In this document: piece after piece, positions 35,890-44,895 of the stretch
Layout: each line of letters begins with the position of its first letter
How positions within the stretch are numbered: position 1 is the stretch's first letter
From: Caccovicinus sp051878975
Lineage (GTDB): Bacteria > Bacillota > Clostridia > Lachnospirales > Lachnospiraceae
Length of the DNA: 64,000 nt
Assembly (NCBI GenBank): GCA_051878975.1
Contig: JBJELD010000028.1
Coordinates: 1-64,000, forward strand
Reading direction: 5' to 3'
Notes under the pieces: generated by a model
Databases searched by the model: none
The model's input: only the letters and a program-made list of their open reading frames with translations
What the model was told of the DNA's origin: nothing
Position numbers and translations under genes: made by a program

Positions 35890-36732
35890 ATGAAGATACA
35901 GAAGTTTGAAATTACCGTACCAAATCAGAAGACCGGCAAAGCTGAGCTGACCGTGCTTCAGATTAACAATCTGAATGTGGCGCCGGAAAAGAAGCGTCCG
36001 ATGGTGATCGTCTGCGGCGGAGGCGGTTACCATCGTATTTCCGAGCGGGAGCAGGAGCCGATCGTTCTCAAGTTTCTGGCGATGGGTTGCAGCGCCTGTC
36101 TGCTGCAGTACAGTGTAGCGCCGAACGAGTTCCCGGTTTCGGTTCAGGAGCTGGCATCAGCGGTGGCGCTGGTACGTGCTCATGCGGAAGAATGGCATGT
36201 GGATCCGGACAAGATTCTTACCTGCGGTTTTTCCGCAGGCGGTCACCTGGTGGCGAGCCTCGGCGTATTCTGGAACCGGGAGTTTGTCTATGGGCCGCTG
36301 GGCCTGACAGCAGAGGATATCCGACCGAACGGCCAGATTCTGGGCTACCCGGTGATCACCTCCGGTCCAAAGGCACACCGCGGATCGGTGGAGATGCTTT
36401 TGGGGGAGCAGCTTAAGGACGAGAAGATGGTGGAGCTCATCTCTCTGGAAAAGCAGGTGACGGAGGCGGTTCCAAAGACCTTTCTCTGGCACACGCTGGC
36501 CGATCAGTCTGTGCCGGTGGAGAACAGCCTGCTGTTTGCCCAGGCCATGACGGAGCATGGTGTAAATTTTGAGCTTCACATTTATCCGCTGGGCGGTCAC
36601 GGGCTTTCAATTGCCACGGCGGAAACATCCGGTGATCAGGACCGGCTGTATGAGCCGTACTGCAGCACCTGGGTCGAGATGCTGAGGGCCTGGATGGAGC
36701 TGAATTTCCAGTGTCTGTCCATGAAGCAGTAA
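35890..36732 (+). CDS. Alpha/beta hydrolase, acetyl-esterase type
   Basis: The 280-residue cytoplasmic hydrolase shows the oxyanion segment VCGGGGYHR, the elbow GFSAGGHL (Ser nucleophile), Asp in HTLADQSVP and His in GGHGLS. This set matches the BD-FAE/acetyl xylan esterase group that trims acyl groups from sugars or small esters. No signal peptide is present. GGAGGAATAAGAAA lies upstream. It sits alone between coaBC and prfC, with no clear functional partner. Confidence 0.85.
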   Translation: MKIQKFEITVPNQKTGKAELTVLQINNLNVAPEKKRPMVIVCGGGGYHRISEREQEPIVLKFLAMGCSACLLQYSVAPNEFPVSVQELASAVALVRAHAEEWHVDPDKILTCGFSAGGHLVASLGVFWNREFVYGPLGLTAEDIRPNGQILGYPVITSGPKAHRGSVEMLLGEQLKDEKMVELISLEKQVTEAVPKTFLWHTLADQSVPVENSLLFAQAMTEHGVNFELHIYPLGGHGLSIATAETSGDQDRLYEPYCSTWVEMLRAWMELNFQCLSMKQ

Positions 36733-36832
36733 GAAAACAGCAGCGCAGAGCGTGCGCACAGAAAAAAGAATGCCAAAGAGAGATGGCATGAAACAGAGAT
36801 GGATTTTGATATAGAAAACGGAGGACGGACCT

Positions 36833-38425
36833 TTGTCTAATTTAACTGAAGAAATAAAAAAACGACGAACCTTTGCTATTATTTCCCACCCGGATGCCGG
36901 TAAGACAACCTTGACGGAGAAGTTTCTGTTATATGGCGGGGCAATCAATCTGGCCGGCACGGTAAAGGGCCGCAAGGCTTCCAAGCATGCGGTTTCCGAC
37001 TGGATGGAGATCGAGAAGGAGAGAGGTATTTCCGTTACCTCCTCCGTTCTGCAGTTCAATTACGATGGCTACTGCATTAATATTCTGGACACGCCGGGAC
37101 ATCAGGACTTCTCGGAGGATACCTACCGGACCCTGATGGCAGCGGATTCGGCGGTCATGGTGATCGACGGTTCCAAAGGTGTGGAGGCGCAGACGATCAA
37201 GCTGTTCAAGGTCTGTGTGATGCGTCATATCCCGATCTTTACCTTTATCAATAAAATGGACCGGGAGGCAAAGGACCCATTCGAACTGATGAGCGATATT
37301 GAAAATGTTCTGGGAATCCGGACCTGCCCGGTGAACTGGCCGATCGGCTGCGGAAAGAATTTCAAGGGCGTTTATGACCGGAGCACGAAGACCATCACCA
37401 CCTTTACGGCAGCTATGGGCGGTGCGAAGGAAGTGGCGCATCAGGAATTTGATCTGGACGGAACGGATGTGGACGCGCTGATCGGAGCGGATTTCCATCA
37501 GCAGCTGAAGGATGAGATCGAGCTGCTGGACGGCGCCAGCGATGAATTTGACCAGGAGCGGGTCAGCGCAGGCGAGCTGTCTCCGGTATTTTTCGGTTCG
37601 GCTCTGACGAATTTTGGCGTGGAGATTTTCCTGAAGCATTTTCTTCAGATGACCACGTCCCCGCTTCCCAGAAAGACCACCGTCGGAGTGGTGGATCCGT
37701 TCAGTAAGGATTTTTCTGCGTTCGTGTTCAAGATTCAGGCGAACATGAACAAGGCACACCGGGACCGTATCGCGTTTATGCGGATCGTGTCCGGAAAGTT
37801 TGAGGCGGGCATGGAGGTCAATCATGTCCAGGGCGGAAAGAAGATCCGCCTGTCTCAGCCGCAGCAGATGATGGCTCAGGATCGGAAGATCGTGGAGGAG
37901 GCCTATGCCGGAGATATTATCGGCGTGTTCGACCCCGGCATCTTTTCGATTGGTGACACCATCTGTTCTTCCAGTGAAAAGGTGGAATTCGAGGGCATCC
38001 CGACCTTCGCGCCGGAGCATTTTGCAAGAGTGCGTCAGGTGGACACCATGAAGCGGAAGCAGTTTTTAAAAGGCGTTTCCCAGATTGCCCAGGAGGGCGC
38101 CATTCAGATCTTCCAGGAGTACAATACCGGTATGGAGGAGATCATTGTCGGCGTGGTAGGTGAGCTGCAGTTTGAGGTCCTGACCTACCGTCTGGAAAAT
38201 GAATATAATGTTGAGGTGAAGCTGGAGAAGCTGCCGTATGAATATATCCGCTGGGTAGAAAATAAAGATAAGGTGGATGTGGCAAAGATCCAGGGAACCT
38301 CGGATATGAAGCGGATTAAAGATTTGAAGGAGAATCCGCTGCTGCTGTTTGTCAACAGCTGGAGCGTCCGAATGGTGGAGGAACGCAATCCGGAGCTGAA
38401 GCTCAGTGAGTTTGGCAGAAATTAA
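36833..38425 (+). CDS. prfC: Peptide chain release factor 3
   Basis: This 530-residue translational GTPase recycles release factors 1 and 2 after termination. G1 is SHPDAGKTT, the switch region GISVTSSVLQF, G3 DTPGHQDF and G4 NKMD; the later EF-G-like beta-barrel domains follow (GVVGELQFEVLTYRL). The start is TTG at 36833, with GGAGGACGG upstream and the standard SNLTEEIKKRRTFAI beginning. Length matches the family. Confidence 0.95.
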   Translation: MSNLTEEIKKRRTFAIISHPDAGKTTLTEKFLLYGGAINLAGTVKGRKASKHAVSDWMEIEKERGISVTSSVLQFNYDGYCINILDTPGHQDFSEDTYRTLMAADSAVMVIDGSKGVEAQTIKLFKVCVMRHIPIFTFINKMDREAKDPFELMSDIENVLGIRTCPVNWPIGCGKNFKGVYDRSTKTITTFTAAMGGAKEVAHQEFDLDGTDVDALIGADFHQQLKDEIELLDGASDEFDQERVSAGELSPVFFGSALTNFGVEIFLKHFLQMTTSPLPRKTTVGVVDPFSKDFSAFVFKIQANMNKAHRDRIAFMRIVSGKFEAGMEVNHVQGGKKIRLSQPQQMMAQDRKIVEEAYAGDIIGVFDPGIFSIGDTICSSSEKVEFEGIPTFAPEHFARVRQVDTMKRKQFLKGVSQIAQEGAIQIFQEYNTGMEEIIVGVVGELQFEVLTYRLENEYNVEVKLEKLPYEYIRWVENKDKVDVAKIQGTSDMKRIKDLKENPLLLFVNSWSVRMVEERNPELKLSEFGRN

Positions 38426-38465
38426 GAAGGAAATGCAGAGCATTTCGGAAAGGATGGGAGAAATT

Positions 38466-38912
38466 ATGAGCAAGATTGATGTAGTTCGGGCAGCAATGGT
38501 TGAGGCGATGAAGGCGAAGGATAAGGCAAGAAAGGACTCCTTATCCATGCTGCTGAGCGCTCTTAAAAATGCGCAGATTGATAAGCGTGAGCCCCTTACC
38601 GAGGCGGAGGAGAATGCGATCGTAAAGAAGGAAATCAAGTCTACCCAGGAAACCTATGACCTGGCGCCGGCAGACCGGACGGATATCCGGGAGGAGGCCG
38701 CTGCACGGATCGCGGTCTATAAGGAGTTTGCTCCGGAGGATATGAGTGTGGAGCAGATCAAAGAGGTGATTTCTGGTGTACTTGCGGAGCTTGGCATTGA
38801 GAATCCGACCGGAAAGGATAAAGGCGCGATCATGAAGGTGCTGATGCCCCGCGTAAAAGGCAAGGCGGACGGCAAGGTGGTCAATCAGACGCTGGCCGGA
38901 ATGCTGAAATAA
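38466..38912 (+). CDS. yqeY: GatB/YqeY domain protein
   Basis: The 148-residue helical protein matches the YqeY family, related to the tRNA-binding tail of GatB. Typical segments are KDKARKDSLSMLLSALKNAQ, EEAAARIAVYKEFAPEDM and KGAIMKVLMPRVKGKADGK. The family is linked to tRNA-dependent processes, but its role is poorly known. The ATG at 38466 is chosen since GGGAG lies 7 bases upstream; the open frame extends back into prfC. Confidence 0.9.
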   Translation: MSKIDVVRAAMVEAMKAKDKARKDSLSMLLSALKNAQIDKREPLTEAEENAIVKKEIKSTQETYDLAPADRTDIREEAAARIAVYKEFAPEDMSVEQIKEVISGVLAELGIENPTGKDKGAIMKVLMPRVKGKADGKVVNQTLAGMLK

Positions 38913-38946
38913 GGAAGCCAGAAAATCAAGAGGAGAGAGAAAAATC

Positions 38947-40350
38947 ATGTACAAGGAAAAAATTGAAGCATATATTGACGCGCATCGTCAGGAAATGATT
39001 GAGGATATTTTTGCACTCTGCAGAATCAACAGCGAAAAGATGCCGTATAAAGTGGGAATGCCTTTTGGCGAGGGGACTTTCCAGGCACTTTCCAAGGCGC
39101 TTTCCATCGCAGAGGGCTACGGATTCCACATTAAGAACCATGACAATTATGTGGGTACGGTGGATTTAAATAACGGCAGCCGCAACCTGGATATTCTGGC
39201 GCATCTGGATGTAGTGCCGGCCGGAGAAGGCTGGACTGTGACTGCTCCGTTTGCCCCGATTGAGAAGGATGGAAAGCTGTTTGGAAGAGGTACTGCCGAT
39301 GACAAGGGACCGGCGATCGCGGCTTTGTATGCCATGAGAGCTGTGAAAGAGCTGGAGATCCCGGTGACGAAAAACTGCCGCCTGATTTTAGGCACAGATG
39401 AGGAGTGCGGAAGCTCCGACATTGCACATTATTATGATGAGGAGCCGGAGGCGCCGATGACCTTTTCACCGGACGGCGCATTCCCGGTGGTAAATATTGA
39501 GAAGGGCGGCCTGCCTGGTCATTTTACCAGAGAGTTTGAGGCTTCGGAGGCACTGCCCAGACTGCTGTCTGTAGAAGCCGGAATCAAGGTCAATGTGGTT
39601 CCGGGCAAGGCCTATGCTTCCTGCGAGGGACTGGATTTATCTGATTTATGTGACCTGGCGAAGGAGGTCGAGAAGGAAACCGGCGTTTCTTATGAGATCA
39701 AGTCGGAGGATAATATTGCCCATATCACGGCGTTAGGAAAGGGTGCTCATGCTTCCACTCCGGCCGAGGGAGTTAATGCGCTGACCGGCCTGCTGGTTCT
39801 TTTGACCAGACTGCCCTTCGCACCGTGTGCACAGATAGATGCGCTCAAGGATCTGCTTGTTCTGTTCCCTCACGGAGAAACTGACGGAGCCTCTCTTGGA
39901 ATTAAGATGTCCGATGAATTATCCGGCGATCTGACGCTGGCGTTCAGCCTGCTGAGCGTGGATGAGAATTCTCTGGAGGGTACCTTTGACAGCCGCTGTC
40001 CGCTGTGCTCCAATGAGGAGAATGTTTTAGCGGTCGTAAAGAAAAATATGGCGGCAAAGGGCTTTACCCTGCTGAATGATTCTATGCGTCCTCCGCATCA
40101 TGTCAGCGGTGATTCTGAGTTTGTAAAGACCCTGCTGAAGGCTTATGAGCAGTACACGGGCCGCAAGGGCGAGTGCCAGTCCATGGGCGGCGGTACTTAT
40201 GTGCATTCTCTGAAAAACGGAGTTGCGTTCGGTGCATCCATGCCGGAAACCGACAACAAGATGCACGGCGCGGATGAGTTTGCTGTGGTAGAGGAGCTTC
40301 TGACCTCCGCCAAGATTTTTGCGCAGGTGATTGCTGATCTGTGTAAATAG
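38947..40350 (+). CDS. pepV: Dipeptidase PepV (peptidase M20)
   Basis: This 467-residue zinc peptidase cleaves dipeptides in the cytoplasm. Metal and catalytic motifs of the M20 family are visible: ILAHLDVVPAGEGW, GRGTADDKGPAIAAL, GTDEECGSSD and, near the C terminus, SMGGGTYVHSLKNGVAFG. The length is typical of PepV. AGGAGAGAG precedes the ATG. The metNIQ promoter begins about 20 bases after its stop, so it ends its transcription unit. Confidence 0.93.
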   Translation: MYKEKIEAYIDAHRQEMIEDIFALCRINSEKMPYKVGMPFGEGTFQALSKALSIAEGYGFHIKNHDNYVGTVDLNNGSRNLDILAHLDVVPAGEGWTVTAPFAPIEKDGKLFGRGTADDKGPAIAALYAMRAVKELEIPVTKNCRLILGTDEECGSSDIAHYYDEEPEAPMTFSPDGAFPVVNIEKGGLPGHFTREFEASEALPRLLSVEAGIKVNVVPGKAYASCEGLDLSDLCDLAKEVEKETGVSYEIKSEDNIAHITALGKGAHASTPAEGVNALTGLLVLLTRLPFAPCAQIDALKDLLVLFPHGETDGASLGIKMSDELSGDLTLAFSLLSVDENSLEGTFDSRCPLCSNEENVLAVVKKNMAAKGFTLLNDSMRPPHHVSGDSEFVKTLLKAYEQYTGRKGECQSMGGGTYVHSLKNGVAFGASMPETDNKMHGADEFAVVEELLTSAKIFAQVIADLCK

Positions 40351-40369
40351 GTATTTGACGAAAAATCGC

Positions 40370-40398
40370 TTGACAAATAAGATGGATAGGTATAAAAT
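40370..40398 (+). promoter_or_regulatory. Promoter of the metNIQ leader
   Basis: Perfect -35 TTGACA at 40370-40375, 17-base spacer, -10 TAAAAT at 40393-40398. This would start transcription near 40405, about 80 bases before the leader peptide. Confidence 0.8.
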
Positions 40399-40486
40399 CT
40401 GTCCATAGACAAAATCCTAGTTCTTATGTAGGAAATAGGGAAAAGCAGGAACGTATCAGGAAGAATATTCCAGAAGGAGGAGCCAT

Positions 40487-40576
40487 ATGAGTCAGTTCAG
40501 AACCATGCAGATGAATATGTGTATGATGTGCGGCATGTCAGTCATGTGCGGCATGTATTTGCGTGGGAAAAACTGA
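40487..40576 (+). CDS. Met/Cys-rich leader peptide upstream of metNIQ
   Basis: This 29-codon frame has a strong AAGGAGGAG ribosome site 5 bases upstream. Nine of its 29 residues are methionine and three are cysteine, with the dense run MQMNMCMMCGMSVMCGM in the middle (residues 7-23). It lies between a strong promoter and an intrinsic terminator, with the methionine importer genes just after. This is the arrangement expected of a leader peptide whose translation senses Met supply. It is too short to be found by size filters. A metal-binding role of the CxxC-like residues is the main alternative. Confidence 0.7.
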   Translation: MSQFRTMQMNMCMMCGMSVMCGMYLRGKN

Positions 40577-40670
40577 ACGTAGTGCTTTATCTGTATGGAA
40601 TGTGATAAATATTTACCGGACCCGGCGAAGAAGACGCGGTTTTTGAAGCTTTCGCGGGGAAGGAACGGTC

Positions 40671-40708
40671 AAGAGTCGCAGGTCTGTGCAAGGGCTGCGG
40701 CTCTTTTT
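40671..40708 (+). terminator. Intrinsic terminator/attenuator before metN
   Basis: Stem AAGAGTCGCAG and CTGCGGCTCTT (11 pairs with one G-U) with a 13-base loop, then TTTTT. It lies between the leader peptide and metN (start 40726), in the same transcription direction, so it would reduce read-through into metN unless an alternative fold forms. Confidence 0.8.
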
Positions 40709-40725
40709 CAATATGGAGGAAATGT

Positions 40726-41733
40726 ATGGAGACACAAAATCCGATTATCCGGCTGCAGGGCCTGGGAAAACAGTTCAAGACCTCAAATGGAATTGTAACT
40801 GCGCTGGATGACATTAATCTGGAGATTAATCCGGGAGAAATTTTTGGAATCATCGGACTTTCCGGAGCCGGAAAAAGTACGCTGGTCCGATGCATCAACT
40901 ATCTGGAGGTGCCTACTTCCGGAACGGTGATTTTTGAAGGAGTCAGCCTTGCAGGAAAGAGTGAGGCGGTGATCCGGAAGGCCAGACAGTCTATGGGCAT
41001 GATTTTCCAGCAGTTCAACCTGCTGGCTCAGCGAAATGTGATACAGAATGTGTGCTTTCCCATGGAGCTTGTGGGGACGCCGAAAAAGGAGGCCAGAAAA
41101 CGGGCGGAGGAGCTTTTAAAGCTGGTCGGTCTGGAGGACCGGATGAAGGCTTATCCGGCACAGCTTTCCGGCGGGCAGAAGCAGAGAGTGGCAATCGCGA
41201 GAGCGCTGGCCACCAGCCCGAAGGTGCTTTTGTGCGACGAGGCCACCAGTGCGCTGGATCCGAATACCACGAAGCAGATCCTGGCACTTTTGAAGAAGAT
41301 CAACCGGGAGATGGGTGTGACTGTTATTGTCATTACGCATGAGATGGCGGTGATTGAAGCCATCTGCGACCGGGTTGCGATCATTGACCACAGCCATATC
41401 GCAGAATCCGGAAGCGTATCTGATATCTTTTCCAATCCGAAAACACCGATCGGCCGTCAGCTGATTCTGGGCGATGCAGCGAAGCAGGTGGCGTTGGGAA
41501 CGGACCGTCAGCTGCGGATTACCTTTGACGGGCGGGAGTCCTCTGAGCCGGTGATTTCCAATCTGGTTCTGGCCTGTAAGGTTCCGGTGAACATTATGTA
41601 TGCGGAGACCAAGGACGTGGGCGGCAAGGCGATGGGGCAGATGCTGATCCAGATTCCGGCGGATGAAGCAGATGCGAACCGGGTCATCAATTACCTGAAG
41701 ACCATGAAGGTAAGCTTTGAGGAGGTGCGGTAG
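40726..41733 (+). CDS. metN: Methionine ABC importer ATPase MetN
   Basis: The 335-residue ABC ATPase has Walker A GLSGAGKST (44-52), a Q-loop in IFQQFNLL, signature LSGGQ (147-151) and Walker B VLLCDEATS (167-175). A C-terminal NIL-type domain (about 260-335) binds methionine and gives feedback inhibition in this family. It powers uptake of methionine with MetI and MetQ. GGAGG lies 7 bases before the ATG. The following permease start is 1 base after the stop. Confidence 0.95.
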   Translation: METQNPIIRLQGLGKQFKTSNGIVTALDDINLEINPGEIFGIIGLSGAGKSTLVRCINYLEVPTSGTVIFEGVSLAGKSEAVIRKARQSMGMIFQQFNLLAQRNVIQNVCFPMELVGTPKKEARKRAEELLKLVGLEDRMKAYPAQLSGGQKQRVAIARALATSPKVLLCDEATSALDPNTTKQILALLKKINREMGVTVIVITHEMAVIEAICDRVAIIDHSHIAESGSVSDIFSNPKTPIGRQLILGDAAKQVALGTDRQLRITFDGRESSEPVISNLVLACKVPVNIMYAETKDVGGKAMGQMLIQIPADEADANRVINYLKTMKVSFEEVR

Positions 41734-41734
41734 G

Positions 41735-42400
41735 ATGGTTTGGGATGCAGCGACAATCGATATGCTGAAAACAGGAATTATTGAAACATTATTTATGACA
41801 TTCGGCTCTTCGCTGATTGCCTATCTGATCGGAGTTCCGCTGGGCGTGATTCTGGTGGTGACGGATTCGGACGGGATCCGGCCGTTCCCGGTGCTTCAGA
41901 AGGCTCTGGGACTGGTTATTAATCTTCTGCGGTCCATTCCGTTTATGATTCTTCTGATCATGATGCTTCCGGTCACCCGGGCGATTGTGGGAACCACGCT
42001 GGGGGCGAAGGCGGTGATTCCTCCGCTGGTTGCGGCGGCGGCGCCGTACATTGCCCGTATGGTTGAGTCTTCCTTCAAGGAGGTGGACGCCGGCGTGATC
42101 GAGGCAGCTCAGTCCATGGGCGCGACCACCTGGCAGATTATCTGGAAGGTTCTGCTTCCGGAGGCAAAGCCAAGCCTTCTGGTAGGCGCGGCGATCTCCA
42201 TCACCACGATTCTCGGCTATTCCGCGATGGCCGGCTTTGTGGGAGGCGGCGGCCTGGGAACCATCGCCATCAACTACGGCTATTACCGTTACCAGACGGA
42301 TATGATGATGGTGACGGTGGTCATTCTGGTTGTCATTGTTCAGATCATTCAGGAAACCTGGATGAAATTATCCAAGATCAGCGACAAGCGTATTCGGTAA
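41735..42400 (+). CDS. metI: Methionine ABC importer permease MetI
   Basis: The 221-residue membrane protein has five expected helices and the permease-ATPase contact (EAA) loop VIEAAQSMGATTWQIIWKVL. It forms the membrane channel of the methionine importer with MetN. The ATG at 41735 is chosen because GAGGAGGTG lies just upstream; the frame is open back to 41717 inside metN. Confidence 0.95.
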   Translation: MVWDAATIDMLKTGIIETLFMTFGSSLIAYLIGVPLGVILVVTDSDGIRPFPVLQKALGLVINLLRSIPFMILLIMMLPVTRAIVGTTLGAKAVIPPLVAAAAPYIARMVESSFKEVDAGVIEAAQSMGATTWQIIWKVLLPEAKPSLLVGAAISITTILGYSAMAGFVGGGGLGTIAINYGYYRYQTDMMMVTVVILVVIVQIIQETWMKLSKISDKRIR

Positions 42401-42472
42401 CGAAGGACGTTTGTTTATGATAAAAACCGATCCGGGAAAACCCGGCTCCGGTACCAAAAGGAGGAAAACATT

Positions 42473-43366
42473 ATGAAAAAATCATTAAGCGTAATTCTGG
42501 CAGCTTCTCTGACTGCTCTGGCACTGGCCGCATGCGGCGGCAGCAAGACGGGGACGGATACCAACGGCTCTGCAGCGGAGACCACCGCAGCCCAGACTGC
42601 TGCAGCAGAAAGCAGCGCGGCTGAGACGGAGGCAGAGCTCCGGAAAATCGTCATCGGCGCAAGCCCTGCACCGCATGCGGAGATCCTGAAGGCAGCACAG
42701 GAGCTGCTGCAGGAAAAGGGCTATGAGCTGGAAATCAAGGAATACACCGATTATGTACAGCCGAACAATGCGCTGGAGTCCGGCGATCTGGATGCCAATT
42801 ACTTCCAGCATCTTCCGTATCTGGAGCAGTTTAATGAGCAGTACGGTACCAAGCTGGTAAGCGCAGGTGCGATTCATTATGAACCGTTCGGCATTTATGC
42901 AGGAAAGACCGCAGATCTGGCTTCTCTGGCAGACGGCGCAAAGGTAGCCGTGCCGAATGATGTAACCAATGAGGCGAGAGCACTTCTGCTGCTGGAGGCA
43001 CAGGGGCTGCTGAAGTTAAAGGAAGACGCCGGTTTAAATGCAACCAAGAATGATATCGTTGAGAATCCGAAAAACCTGGATATTATTGAAATTGAAGCAG
43101 CACAGATTCCGCGTTCTCTGCAGGATGTGGATATTGCGGTTATCAACGGAAACTATGCAATTGAGGCCGGCTTAAAGGTAGCGGATGCACTGGCTGTGGA
43201 GGCTTCGGACTCCGTCGCAGCAACCACCTACGGCAACATTGTTGCGGTAAGAGAAGGCGATGAGAACAGCGACGCAGTTAAGGCGCTGGTTGAGGTATTA
43301 AAGAGCGAGGACATCAGGAAGTTCATCGAGGATACCTATGAGGGCGCAGTGGTAGCGCTGGATTAA
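42473..43366 (+). CDS. metQ: Methionine-binding lipoprotein MetQ
   Basis: The 297-residue lipoprotein has a signal peptide ending LALAAC with the lipidated Cys at about 21. A low-complexity Ala/Thr/Glu linker (about 30-58) follows, and then the NlpA/MetQ ligand domain: IVIGASPAPHAEIL, DYVQPNNALESGDLDANYFQ, PNDVTNEARALLLLE. It captures methionine (or a close analogue) outside and delivers it to MetNI. AAAGGAGG precedes the ATG. Confidence 0.94.
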   Translation: MKKSLSVILAASLTALALAACGGSKTGTDTNGSAAETTAAQTAAAESSAAETEAELRKIVIGASPAPHAEILKAAQELLQEKGYELEIKEYTDYVQPNNALESGDLDANYFQHLPYLEQFNEQYGTKLVSAGAIHYEPFGIYAGKTADLASLADGAKVAVPNDVTNEARALLLLEAQGLLKLKEDAGLNATKNDIVENPKNLDIIEIEAAQIPRSLQDVDIAVINGNYAIEAGLKVADALAVEASDSVAATTYGNIVAVREGDENSDAVKALVEVLKSEDIRKFIEDTYEGAVVALD

Positions 43367-43390
43367 CCACAGAATACGATCAGACACAAG

Positions 43391-43423
43391 GCTCCGGGTT
43401 GCTGTTCACTTCCCGGAGCTTTC
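43391..43423 (+). terminator. Terminator after metQ
   Basis: Stem GCTCCGGG/CCCGGAGC with a 13-base loop, followed by a short TTTCGT tail. It probably ends the metNIQ transcript. Confidence 0.65.
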
Positions 43424-43465
43424 GTCATAATATATTGGTAAGAAGACAGCAAATGGGGACAAGGA

Positions 43466-43726
43466 ATGCGGATTTGTGATTTGAAATGCCGGGAGGTCAT
43501 CAACATCCGGGACTGTAAGCGGCTGGGCTTTGTAGGAGATATTGATTTTGAACTGGAAACAGGCTGCATTCTGGCAATTGTGGTACCCGGACCGGCTGCG
43601 TTCTGTGGATTTCTTTGCCGGGAAAAGGAATTTGTGATCCCGTTTGGCTGCATCAAGCAGGTGGGGCCGGACATCATTCTGGTGGATGTGGATGAGAAGG
43701 AAGTGACTGGTCCGTGCCGGATGTAA
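43466..43726 (+). CDS. YlmC/YmxH family sporulation-linked PRC-barrel protein
   Basis: The 86-residue protein starts RICDLKCREVINIRDCKRLG and contains the beta-barrel core VGDIDFELETGCILAIVVPG and FVIPFGCIKQVGPDIILVD. This is the YlmC/YmxH family common in spore-forming Clostridia, whose exact function is not settled. It is followed directly by nrdR, a frequent pairing in these genomes. Confidence 0.88.
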   Translation: MRICDLKCREVINIRDCKRLGFVGDIDFELETGCILAIVVPGPAAFCGFLCREKEFVIPFGCIKQVGPDIILVDVDEKEVTGPCRM

Positions 43727-43752
43727 AGCCGGTATTTTAAAGGAAAAAAGCC

Positions 43753-43781
43753 TTGCGAATCCCTGACAGCTAATGTAAAAT
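43753..43781 (+). promoter_or_regulatory. Probable nrdR promoter
   Basis: -35 TTGCGA at 43753-43758, 17-base spacer, -10 TAAAAT at 43776-43781; the TTG start of nrdR is 50 bases downstream. Confidence 0.55.
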
Positions 43782-43830
43782 GGAAGTAAAATAAGGCAGA
43801 AACGGCCTTCAAGTTGAGGAGGGAAAAGCA

Positions 43831-44283
43831 TTGAAATGCCCATTTTGCAATGCAGCAGACACAAAGGTAATTGATTCCAGACCGGCTGACGACAACAGCT
43901 CTATCCGCAGACGCAGGCAGTGTGAAACGTGCGGAAAACGCTTTACCACCTACGAGAAGCTGGAGACGATGCCTCTGATGGTAATTAAAAAAGACAATTC
44001 CCGGGAGACCTACGACCGCTCGAAAATCGAAGCCGGCGTGATCCATTCCTGTCACAAGCGTCCGGTTTCCACGCAGCAGATCAATGCCATGATCGATGAG
44101 ATTGAAAACCGGATTTTTAATATGGAAGAAAAAGAGGTGCCGACCACCGTGATCGGCGAGCTGGTGATGAAGAAGCTCAAGGAACTGGATGAGGTGGCAT
44201 ATGTACGTTTTGCTTCCGTGTACCGGGAATTCAAGGATGTAAATACTTTCGTGGAAGAGATCAGCAAGCTGCTGAAAAAATAG
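43831..44283 (+). CDS. nrdR: Transcriptional repressor NrdR
   Basis: This 150-residue regulator represses ribonucleotide reductase genes in response to nucleotide state. It has an N-terminal zinc ribbon (CPFC near residue 3 and CETCGKRF near 30) and an ATP-cone domain from about 49 (PLMVIKKDNSRETYDRSKIE). The start is TTG at 43831, with GAGGAGGG 7 bases upstream, which yields the universal KCPFC beginning. Length and order are standard. Confidence 0.95.
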   Translation: MKCPFCNAADTKVIDSRPADDNSSIRRRRQCETCGKRFTTYEKLETMPLMVIKKDNSRETYDRSKIEAGVIHSCHKRPVSTQQINAMIDEIENRIFNMEEKEVPTTVIGELVMKKLKELDEVAYVRFASVYREFKDVNTFVEEISKLLKK

Positions 44284-44333
44284 GAAGCAGCCTGTCAGTC
44301 AGAAAAACGAAGAAGAAAGCAGGGAGCCGATAC

Positions 44334-44882
44334 ATGTTTTGGAAACAATTTTATCCCGATCTGTGGGCGGACAGTGCGTATGGTCTGCCGTATGAAAAAA
44401 TGGCGGAAAAAGGAGTGCGCGGACTGATTTTTGATGTGGACAACACGCTGGCTTTTCACAATGCTCCGGCAGATGAGAAGGCGGCAGCGCTGTTTAAGCA
44501 GTTTGACAGGCTGGGGTTTGAAACCTGCCTTCTTTCCAATAATAAGGAGCCGCGGGTCCGGGCATTTGCTCAGGCGGTAGGAGCCCATTATGTGTTCAAG
44601 GGCGGAAAGCCCGGCGTGAAGGGCTACCAGAAATCCATGCAGCTGATGGGAACGGACCGGGATCATACCGTGGCAATTGGTGACCAGCTGTTTACGGACA
44701 TCTGGGGGGCCAACCGTGCCGGTCTTTTCAGCATTCTGGTATCCCCCATGAATCCGAAGGAGGAGATTCAGATTGTGCTGAAGCGATATCTGGAAAAGCC
44801 TGTTCTGTGGGCCTATCGGAGATCGCATCCGGACGAGCCCAGACAGACCGATTTTTCTGCGGAAACAAGAATAATGAAGTAA
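44334..44882 (+). CDS. yqeG: YqeG family HAD phosphatase
   Basis: The 182-residue HAD-type phosphatase has the catalytic DxD in LIFDVDNTLAFHN (Asp34, Asp36), LLSNNKEPRV (motif II Ser/Asn), KGGKPGVKGY (motif III Lys) and VAIGDQLFTDIWG (motif IV). The YqeG group includes phosphatidylglycerophosphate phosphatases, so a role in lipid or nucleotide metabolism is possible. It precedes aroD by 13 bases, matching the usual Firmicute order. Confidence 0.9.
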   Translation: MFWKQFYPDLWADSAYGLPYEKMAEKGVRGLIFDVDNTLAFHNAPADEKAAALFKQFDRLGFETCLLSNNKEPRVRAFAQAVGAHYVFKGGKPGVKGYQKSMQLMGTDRDHTVAIGDQLFTDIWGANRAGLFSILVSPMNPKEEIQIVLKRYLEKPVLWAYRRSHPDEPRQTDFSAETRIMK

Positions 44883-44895
44883 AAGGAGTGTTGAT

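Noticed and set aside
36929..38020. 363-codon minus-strand frame opposite prfC
   Set aside because: It is antisense to a highly conserved GTPase gene, has no recognisable domain and looks like a coding shadow.
40399..40486. SAM riboswitch or T-box in the metN leader
   Set aside because: No S-box core motifs or T-box AGGGTGGNACCGCG-type sequence is visible between the promoter and the leader peptide; the only clear elements are the peptide and the downstream terminator.
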